Assembly: GCF_964199755.1 (NCBI RefSeq)
Contig: NC_133917.1
Span: 5,957,967 to 6,021,966, forward strand
DNA from: Larus michahellis
Lineage: Eukaryota > Chordata > Aves > Charadriiformes > Laridae
DNA length: 64,000 bases
Reading direction: 5' to 3'
Positions within the stretch are counted from its first letter, which is position 1. Each line of letters opens with the position of its first letter. A model generated the notes under the pieces. It saw nothing but the letters and a program-made list of their open reading frames with translations. It ran no database searches and had not been told where the DNA came from. Position numbers and translations under genes: made by a program. Positions 12,901 through 20,161 of the stretch are shown here, piece after piece.

Positions 12901-13608
12901 CGGGCTGTCCCATCCCCGTGTCCCCGTCGTGTCCCGGTGAGGTGCATCCCGCCCCGGGACTCACACGGAGTTGCCCGGGGGGGGGGCCGAGCGGGGGGGG
13001 TGCTGCGGACCGGGGATCCCCGGGGGGGGGGGTGCACCCCGAGGCGGGAGGGGTGTGAGGCGAGGACGGGGAGCCGCGGGGGAGGAGGGGACACCCCGGA
13101 GGGAGCTGCCGGCGGTCGCCCGGGCTGGCTGAAGGGAACCGGCGCGGGGGGGGGGGGACGGACGGGGAGGTGCGGGGGGGAGACCGGGGTTGCTGGGGGG
13201 GGGGGCACCCGGGGAAGTTTGCGGCGGCGGAACAAAGGCGGCACTGACTTTCCTGGGCCATGCTGATGACGGTCTCGGTGGTGGCGTGATACTCGTCCTC
13301 CTCCAGGTACTCGTCGTGCTGCAGCGAGTCCCCCTGGAAGTCGTGGAGGTCGAGGAGCTGCTGGAGGGGGGGGCCTTGGGCAGGAGCTGCTTCACCACCT
13401 CCCGGGTGATGTTGGGCGCTTCCTTCAGCCGCAGCTTGCTCAGGATCTGCGACTTGATGCTCTCCAGCCGCAGCTCCTTGCTGTGCCGCCGCCAAAGACA
13501 CACGGGGCAAGCGGGCTCGGAAGCCGGGGGGAGAGGTTGCCCTTCCAGCCCCCCCACCCCCGCCACCGCCGCCACCGCCGCCGCCAAGCAGAGCAACACC
13601 GGGGCCAT
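6988..13608 (-). CDS. GDF11: Growth/differentiation factor 11 (one-base frame break in exon 1)
   Basis: Secreted TGF-beta family ligand, the close paralogue of myostatin, which patterns the axial skeleton and other tissues through activin receptors. Coding exons on the minus strand: 13608-13249, 9136-8763 and 7368-6988. Exons 2 and 3 are 374 and 381 nt, as I remember the myostatin exons. The start gives a hydrophobic signal peptide ([17 protein letters not shown]). The propeptide follows with the family's [20 protein letters not shown] region, then the furin site RSRR before [16 protein letters not shown], and the cystine-knot ligand ending VDRCGCS. The ligand is almost identical to the human one by memory. 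Oddity: the C run at 13366-13373 is one base short, so the frame changes between 'LLPKAPP' and '[10 protein letters not shown]'. With one more base the product would be 371 residues. A homopolymer error is likelier than a dead gene because everything else is intact. A TATA and CCAAT promoter lies upstream. Confidence 0.95.
7515..8560. repeat. GAGGTGTCACCAGCCCCAT minisatellite in GDF11 intron 2
   Basis: Roughly fifty copies of a 19-bp unit fill most of intron 2 (7369-8762). Copies near 8200-8500 are more diverged ('CATGGAGCTGTCACTGTCCC'). Confidence 0.9.
9137..13248 (-). other. GDF11: GDF11 intron 1, about 4.1 kb
   Basis: Mostly non-repetitive GC-rich DNA with AT-rich islands near 10020-10050, 10130-10145, 11390-11420, 11520-11640 and 11800-11970. 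A short minisatellite of TGTTGTCACCCTGCCGTCAC type sits at 12340-12490, followed by a 'CCCAGTGCC' run to about 12880. No additional exon was found. Confidence 0.6.
11790..11970. promoter_or_regulatory. AT-rich islet in GDF11 intron 1, possible enhancer
   Basis: Within extremely GC-rich DNA this stretch contains GTATTTATTTTGGGG, GTCAATTTTATGGGTAATAA and GTCTATTAATGCC, which match homeodomain/CDX-type sites (TTTATGG, TAATAA, ATTAAT). Retaining such AT content here suggests constraint, but no conservation data were available. Confidence 0.3.
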
Positions 13609-13674
13609 CCCGGGGCGAAAAGAAGAAGAAGAAAAAAAAAAACCAAAAAAAAAAAAAAAAAACCCAAACAAACC

Positions 13675-13705
<31 letters not shown>

Positions 13706-14086
13706 ACAACCCCGAAAAAAATAAAAAAAACCCAAAACACGCCCCCCCCTAAATAAACCAACCCCCCCCCCCCAAAAAAAAAAAAAAAAAAACCAACCAC
13801 CTCGTCCCCCCCGCCCCGCTTCCACCGCAACGCGCAAGGGGCGCGGAACGGGGGGGGGGGGGAGAAGGCGGTGTAACGGGGGGGGCGGGGGAAGCAGGGG
13901 GAGGGGGCGGTGAGGGACCCCCCCCCCCCGGGAGGAGGGGAAGGGGGGGGAGTTTCGAGAGGAGGAGGGAGCGGAGAAAAAAAAAAAAAAAAAAAAAAGG
14001 GGGGGAAGGAAGGGGGAAGGGGGAAGGGGGGGGGAGGGGGGGGGGGAAAGGAAAGAAAAAAGCGGCGGTAGCGGCGGCCCCGGAGG
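13609..14086 (-). other. GDF11: GDF11 5' UTR and core promoter downstream region
   Basis: A dense set of homopolymers: A runs near 13630-13700 and 13770-13792, an A run at 13976-13998, and long G/C runs between. This sits between the start codon and the TATA box, so it should be largely transcribed as 5' UTR. Such sequence is hard to assemble accurately. Confidence 0.5.
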
Positions 14087-14130
14087 TTTTTATACCCCAA
14101 GAGAAGTGTGTCGTCAGCGGCCTTGATTGG
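14087..14130 (-). promoter_or_regulatory. GDF11: GDF11 core promoter: TATA box and CCAAT box
   Basis: On the minus strand GGGGTATAAAAACCTCC places TATAAAAA at 14094-14087, and GCAGCCAATCAAGG places CCAAT at 14130-14126, about 35 bp upstream. The expected start site is near 14060, giving a 5' UTR of roughly 450 bases. Confidence 0.65.
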
Positions 14131-14285
14131 CTGCGGCCGCACAAAAGAGGGTTCTGGCAGGGGCTTGTCACCAGCCGCCGCCGGCCCCCCCGAACACCGG
14201 GAACGGCCCCCCCCCCCCCCTTCACCCGGTTGGGGCCGACCCCCCCCCCCCCAACCTCCCCCGGGTTCCGGTGGTGGCGGGGAAG

Positions 14286-14366
14286 CGGCGCGGCGGGACC
14301 CAACTCCCGGCAAGTGCGGCGGGGCCGGGCGAACGCACTTGCCGGGAGTTGGGTCCCGCCGCGCCG
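14286..14366. repeat. Perfect 33-bp inverted repeat with 15-nt loop
   Basis: The left arm 14286-14318 (starting CGGCGCGGCGGGACCC) and the right arm 14334-14366 are exact reverse complements, separated by GCGGGGCCGGGCGAA. It lies about 160-240 bp upstream of the GDF11 CCAAT box. Pairing stops at the first base outside each arm. Confidence 0.9.
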
Positions 14367-15560
14367 GTAAACCGGGGATGCTCCTCCCGCTCCACCCCCC
14401 CACACACCCCTTTACCATCCTCAATGGGCTCCCCCCCCCTCCCCGTTCCATCCCCCCTCCCCCCCAACCTTTACCGGGACCGACTCTTTCCTCGGTCCAT
14501 GCCGGATTTCATCCCTTCCCCGCGCCCCGCGCCGTGGTCGCCATCCCCCGCCGGTCCTTTACCGTCGCCTCCCGGTTCGCCATCCCTGTCCTCAACCGGC
14601 TCCGTGACAACCCCCCCCCGTCCCCCCCCCACCCCCTCCGCGCACGGTGCCCATCAGAACCATGGAGAGGGCAAGGGGGACGAGCGCCCCCCCCCCCCCT
14701 TCACACACACACACACCCCCCCCGGTGGCACCGGCCCCGGTGTGGCGGGAGGGGGGGGTGTCCCCAGCCCGGTGTGGGGAGACCCAGTCCCGGTTGTGGC
14801 GGGGGGGGGACGGACACACACGTACACACACACACGGGGGTGCGTGTGTGTGTGTGTGGGGGGGTGTGTGCCGTTACCGGTGGGGAGGGCGGCGTGAGCG
14901 CATCCCGCCAGGGGGCGTCACGGCGCGGTTGCGGAGCGGTGGAGGTGGAGGGGGGGACGGGGTGTGTGTGTGGCGGGGGGGGGCGGGGGGACATGCAACC
15001 CCGCGGCCGGTAAAACCGGTGCGAGGAGCAGCGCCGGGGCGAGGGCGCCACCTCGCGGCGCGGGGCGACACCGCCAGCCCCGGCGATGGCGCGGGAGGGG
15101 GACACACACCCACACACACACCGGGGGGGGGGGGTGTATGTGTGGGGAGGGTCCCGGGGTAAAGGGCGAGGGGGGTGGGGGGACGGCGAGCATTCCCCAC
15201 TCCCGGTGAAGCGGTTTCCCCGCGGCGGCGGCGGCGGCGGCATCGATTTCCCCCGCCCCGCCCCTCCCGGTGCCGCCCCGGAGCGGAAGAAGGCGGCGAT
15301 CGGAGCCCCGACACCGGGGGGGTCGTTCGTCCCCGTCCCCGCCCCGCACGCCTGGGTTCCCACCCCCCTCCGCACACCGAGGGTCCCTCGGACGCCTGGA
15401 CACACACCGCCACCCACCCCCCCACCCCCCCCCGCACACCGGGCTCCCCCCGCACGGTGCGGGCCCGAGGGGGTTAAAGCGGCGGCGTGACGCGGCCCCG
15501 CCGGCCCCGCCCCACGGGCGGCCCCGCAGGAGCTGTCAGCGGCACCGGCCCCGGTAACGG
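14367..15560. other. GDF11 / INPP1-like intergenic: CA/TG microsatellites and CpG island
   Basis: Short (CA)n or (TG)n tracts occur near 14700, 14815-14870, 14960 and 15100-15150. From about 15190 to 15560 the sequence is a CpG island and could hold the INPP1-like promoter: GGCGGCGTGACGCGGCCCCG at about 15480 resembles a CRE half-site, and CCCCGGTAACGG near 15550 could be a donor of a non-coding first exon. No coding sequence seen. Confidence 0.4.
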
Positions 15561-15889
15561 CAACCTGGGGGGGGGTGGCTGGAGGGACCCGCGGGTCCTC
15601 TGAGGGTGCCGCAGGGGGTGGGGGGGGGCTCTCCGCGGCGGGGGGGGGGACGACACACCGGGGGTGGGGTCCCCCGGCGCGGCGCGGCCCCCGGGAAGGG
15701 CTGCGGGGCTGGGGGGGGGGGGCGGCCCCGTGGCGCCGCAGCGCTCCAGGGGTGCAGCGGGGATCGGACACCCCCCCCCCACCGTGTCCCCCCCCCCAGC
15801 CCTGGCTGCTCCCCCCGCCACGCGGGACAGACCCCCCCCACGCGGGGACCCCACAGTGCGGCCGCCTCCTTGGCCAGGACCTGCGTCCC

Positions 15890-17130
15890 GACGTCCCTGC
15901 GTCCACGTCCCCGTGTCCCTACGTCCACGTCCTCATGTCCCCGTGTCCCCACGTGTCCACGTCCACATCCCCACATCCACGTCCCGACGTCCCCACATCC
16001 CCAAGTCCACGTCCCCATGTCCCCATGTCCCTACATCCACATCCCCATGTCCCCACGTCCCTATGTCCACGTCCCTATGTCCACGTCCCCATGTCCACAT
16101 CCCCATGTCCCTATGTCCCCACGTCCTGTGTCCACGTCCCCACGTCCCCACATCCCCAGGTCCATGTCCCCATGTCCCCATGTCCCTACATCCCCATCCC
16201 CAGGTCCCCACACCCCTATGTCCACGTCCCCACATCCACGTCCCCACATCCACTTCCCCCATCCCCACATCCCCACGTCCCCACATCCCCGCGTCCACAT
16301 CCCCTTGTGTCCATGTCCCTACGTCCACGTTCCCCATGTCCCCACATCCCTGCATCCCCCCCATCCCCATGTCCCCATGCCCCTACATCCCCAGGTCCAT
16401 GTCCCCATGTCCCCACGTCCACATCCCCACGTCCCCATGTCCCCATGTCCCCGCACCCCTACATCCCCCAGTCCATATCCCTGTGTTCCCACATCCATGT
16501 CCCCATGTCCCCACATCCCCATGTCCCCATCCCCATGTCCCCATGTCCCACATCATCCCCATGTCCCCATGTCCCCACATCCACATCCCCATGTCCCCAT
16601 GTCCCCACGTCCCTGCATCCATGTCCCCATGTCCCCACGTCCACATCCCCATGTCCCCACGTCCCCATGTCCCCGCACCCCTACATCCCGCAGTCCATAT
16701 CTCTGTGTTCCCACATCCATGTCCCCATGTCCCCACATCCCCACGTCCCCATGTCCCCACGTCCCCACATCCCCATGTCCCCATGTCCCCGCATCCATGT
16801 CCCCATGTCCCCATGTCCCCATGTCCCCATGTCCCCACGTCCCCGCATCCGTGTCCCCGTGTCCCCACGTCCCCACGTCCACATCCCCACGTCCCCATGT
16901 CCCCATGTCCCCGCACCCCTACATCCCCCAGTCCATGTCCCTGTGTTCCCACATCCATGTCCCCATGTCCCCACATCCCCACATCCCCATGTCCCCACAT
17001 CCATGTCGCCATGTTCCCACATCCCCACATCCCCACATCCCCACGTCCTCATGTCCCCATGTCCCCACATCCCCACATCCGCATGTCCCCACGTCCCCGC
17101 ATCCATGTCCCCATGTCCCCACGTCCACGT
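15890..17130. repeat. 1.2-kb C-rich array, 8-bp unit with about 230-bp higher order
   Basis: The basic unit is TCCCCAYR (TCCCCATG or TCCCCACA). A landmark 'GCACCCCTACATCCC' recurs at 16453, 16675 and 16913 (spacings 222 and 238), showing a larger duplicated block on top of the 8-mer. Because 24 nt is 8 codons, all frames stay open for over 500 codons. These are not proteins. Confidence 0.9.
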
Positions 17131-17313
17131 CCCCACCCCTGGGCTGTGGCCTCCGCCGGCCGGCTGGGATAATTTTAGCCGTGTCCCCACCCTGGGGCCA
17201 GAGCCGGGCAGGGTGCGGCATGGATGCTGCCCGCACCCTGCGATTAGGGACAAGGCGCGAGGGGCTGTGACCCCCCCGCCGCCCTGAGCGCCGCGTCCCC
17301 CCCAGCCCCGGCC

Positions 17314-18942
17314 ATGGCGGGGCTGCTGCAGGCCTTGGTGGGCGCCTCGGAGAAGGCGGCGCACATCGCCCGGCTGTGCCGGCGCGAGGAGCCCCTCTTC
17401 CAGCTGCTGGTGGCCGAGAAGACGGGGGCCGACAGGAACAGGAGGTTCCTGCAGGACTTCAAGACGCTGGCGGACGTCCTCATCCAGGAGGTCATCAAGC
17501 ACGACCTGGGGAAGGAGGTAGAGGACGGGCTGGGGGGGGTGGGGTCCCCAGGGTGTCCCCGCGTCCCCCCGAGGGCTGAGCCACCCTCTGTGTCCCCATC
17601 CCCCCCAGTTCCCCGAGCTGCAGGGCCACATCCACGGCGAGGAGTCCAACGAGTTCAGGAACGGGCAGGGTGAGTCCTGGGGAGCTGGGGGTGGGGGGCA
17701 GCCACGGAGCCGGGGTCATCCCCCACCTCCCCAAAACCGGGGGCCATGGCTGAGGCCGGGGGTGCCAGCAGGAGAGACGGTGACGGTGCGGGTCTGCGCC
17801 ACGCCGGAGGACACCGCCGCCCTGCTGCTCTCCGTGCTGGAGCCCGAGCGGGCGGCCGCCGAGCTGCTGGCGGCCGCCGTGCACCGGGACGTGACGCTGG
17901 AGGACGCCGAGCTGGCCGGCGTGGCCCTCAGCGTGCCCCCCCAGGACCTGGCCATCTGGATAGACCCCATCGGTGAGGGGGGCGGGGCTGGGAGACGGTG
18001 GGTTGGGGACAACCCCCACCCCAATGCGGCTGAGCCCCGGCCAATTCGGCTGCCCCCACAGACTCCACCAACGAGTACATTGCGGGGCGCGAGGACGTGG
18101 CCCCCGTCGATGGCATCGCCCCGGCGGGGCTGTGCTCGGCGCTGGTGCTCATCGGGGCCTACGACCGGCGCACGGGCTGCCCCGTGCTGGGCGTCATCAA
18201 CGAGCCCTTCTTCCGACGGGACCCCCTGACCCACAGGTACCGGCACCCGGGGGTGCGGGGGCACGGATGGATCGTGGCACCCGAGGGTAGGGGGACACGG
18301 CTGGATCGTGGCCCCTAGAAGCTGGGGAGACCTTGGGGATGGGGAAACGGTGTCCCCGAGGTGGCCCTTGGGGGACCACCCAAGGACCCCAAGGTGATGG
18401 GGTCCTTGGTGATGGGGGGGGTCCGCACTCAGGGTCCCCGTCCCCGCAGGTGGCAGGGACGGTACCACTGGGGCGTCGCGTACGGAGAGACGCGGCTGTC
18501 CTCGCTCAGCCCCCCGCCGCCGTGCCCCGCGCCCTGCCTGGTGCTGAGCCGGGCGGAGGGGGCCGCGGTGCGGGAGGCCCTGGGCCCCCTCTGCAGTCAC
18601 CGCCTGCGCTTCGCCGCCGGCGCCGGCTACAAGATGCTCTGCGTCATCCTGGGGCTGGCGGACGCCTACGTCCTCTCCCAGGGCAGCACCTTCGCCTGGG
18701 ACGCCTGTGCCCCCCACGCCATCCTGCGGGCCCTGGGCGGGGGCGCGGTGGCCTTGGCGGGGGCTCTGCGGGCGCGGCGGGAGGGTGACACCGGGGACCC
18801 CCCCGAGCTGGTCTACAACTGCCCGGTGGAGGGGGCGGCGGGGGCCGAGCGCTGGGCGAACCGGGGTGGCCTGGTGGCCTACGCGCACCCCCAGCACCTG
18901 GAGGCCGTGCTGGCCGCGCTGGCCACCGTGCCAGGGCTCTGA
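17314..18942 (+). CDS. INPP1: Inositol polyphosphate 1-phosphatase-like enzyme (INPP1 family)
   Basis: Predicted magnesium-dependent, lithium-sensitive phosphatase that removes the 1-phosphate from inositol 1,4-bisphosphate and 1,3,4-trisphosphate in the cytosol. Exons: 17314-17517, 17609-17669, 17772-17972, 18062-18236, 18450-18942, all with GT/AG ends and consistent phases. The product is 377 residues; human INPP1 is about 399. The family signature is complete: metal-binding HGEESNEF, WIDPIDSTNEYI (the DPIDST motif) and FAWDACAPHAILRALGGG, plus a C-terminal RWANRGGLVAY. It should therefore be active. It is shorter than human INPP1 mainly in the loop after 'LSSL'. It starts divergently from GDF11 and ends just before CD63. 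Human 12q13 has no gene between these two. The start codon is the only ATG giving the family N-terminus (SEKAAHIARLCR). I infer it is a duplicate of INPP1 rather than INPP1 itself (see findings). Confidence 0.93.
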
Positions 18943-18949
18943 GCCCACG

Positions 18950-19540
18950 GTGGCTGGGACCCCGGGGTGCAGGGTAGGGGGTGGCTGGGGACAGGGTGGC
19001 CAGGACCTCAGGGTACAGGTTATAGGGTGTTGGGGACCCCGGGGTGCAGGGTGTGGGGTGGCTGGGACCCCAAAGTGACAGTTATAGGGTGTTGGGGACC
19101 CTGGGGCACAAGGTGTGGGGTGTCTGGGGCCCTGCGGTGCAGGGTGTGGGGTGTTGGGGACCCTGGGGTGCAGGACACAGGGTGTCGAGGACCCCAGGGC
19201 ACAGGGTGTGGGGTGTTGGGGACCCCAGGGTGCAGGTTATAGGGTGTCTGGGGCCCCGCGGTGCAGGGTATGGGGTGTTGGGGACCCCGGGGTGCAGGAC
19301 GCAAGGTGTTGGGGACCCCAGGGCACAGGGTGTGGGGTGTCTGGGACCCCGCGGTGCAGGGTGTTGGGCGTTGGGGACCCCGGGGTGCAGGACACAAGGT
19401 GTTGGGGACCCCGGGGCACAGGGTGTGGGGTGTTGGGGACCCCAGGGCACAGGGCACAAGGTGTTGGGGACCCCGGGGCACAGGGTGTGGGGTGTCGGGG
19501 ACCCCGGGGCGCAGGACGGGGTGACAGGGACCCAGTGGCG
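18950..19540. repeat. G-rich minisatellite forming most of the INPP1-like 3' UTR
   Basis: Units of about 19-20 bp (GGGACCCCGGGGTGCAGG, GTGTGGGGTGTTGGGGACC) arranged in irregular pairs. The array begins within 10 bases of the stop codon and ends before the likely ATTAAA signal at 19704, so it should be transcribed as 3' UTR. Confidence 0.85.
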
Positions 19541-19703
19541 CGGGGTGTCCGGCACCGGGGTGTCCGGGACGCCCAGACCCCGGGGTGCGGGACGGGGCGG
19601 GAGCTCTGGGGGGGGGGTGTGTGTGTGTGTGTCTGTGTGTCCGTATCCCCCCCCCCGGCTCCGGCGCGACCCCCTGTGTCCCCCCTCCCGCGGCTCCGGC
19701 CCC

Positions 19704-19709
19704 ATTAAA
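19704..19709 (+). promoter_or_regulatory. Candidate poly(A) signal of the INPP1-like gene
   Basis: ATTAAA in GGCCCCATTAAAGCTCC, the only poly(A)-type hexamer between the stop codon and the CD63 promoter. It lies only about 120 bp upstream of the CD63 promoter motif. Confidence 0.45.
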
Positions 19710-19828
19710 GCTCCGTCCCTCGCCCCGCGTGTCCGCGCTGCCGGCGGGGGGGGCGGGGGGGAACCGGGCGGGGGGGGGGCGGGTCCCGGGGCGGTGCCGG
19801 GGTTTCCTGTTGACTCGCCCCGGTCCCG

Positions 19829-19876
19829 TCACATGATCGCGGGGCGAACGGAGCGGGCGGCGGAGCAACGGCGCCG
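19829..19876 (+). promoter_or_regulatory. CD63: CD63 promoter M-box and non-coding first exon end
   Basis: TCACATGA at 19829-19836 is the palindromic M-box recognised by MITF/TFE family factors. A donor follows at 19877 (CGCCG|GTGAGC), and an acceptor at 20153 joins it to GACGGGCC just before the CD63 ATG. No TATA box seen. CD63 is a late endosome/lysosome and melanosome protein, so MITF/TFE control would fit. Confidence 0.5.
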
Positions 19877-20161
19877 GTGAGCGCCCGGGGCGGGGGAGCG
19901 GCGGCACCGGGCGCACCGGGCGAACCGGCACCGGGAGCACCGGCACCGGGCGGGCAGCGGGAGCGGGTGGGGAGCGCACCGGGAGGGGTCCCGGGACGCC
20001 GGGGCTCGGGCACCGGGAGCGGAACGGGGGATCGGGCGGGTGGGAGTCGGGCAGGGGGAGCAGCAGCGGGGGAGGGGTGACACGGCACCGGGAGCGGGGT
20101 GTTGGGGCTCGGGCCCGGGGCCGGTACCGGGGCTGAGGCGGCGGCTCCCGCAGGACGGGCC

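Noticed and set aside
13247-13610. Reading GDF11 as a pseudogene because of the frame break
   Set aside because: Promoter, splice sites, furin site, all ligand cysteines and exon lengths are intact. The single change lies in a homopolymer, so an error is far likelier.
15575-17290. Open frames of over 500 codons rich in PHVPMSP
   Set aside because: Translation of an 8-bp tandem repeat in every frame (24 nt is 8 codons). No protein family resemblance.
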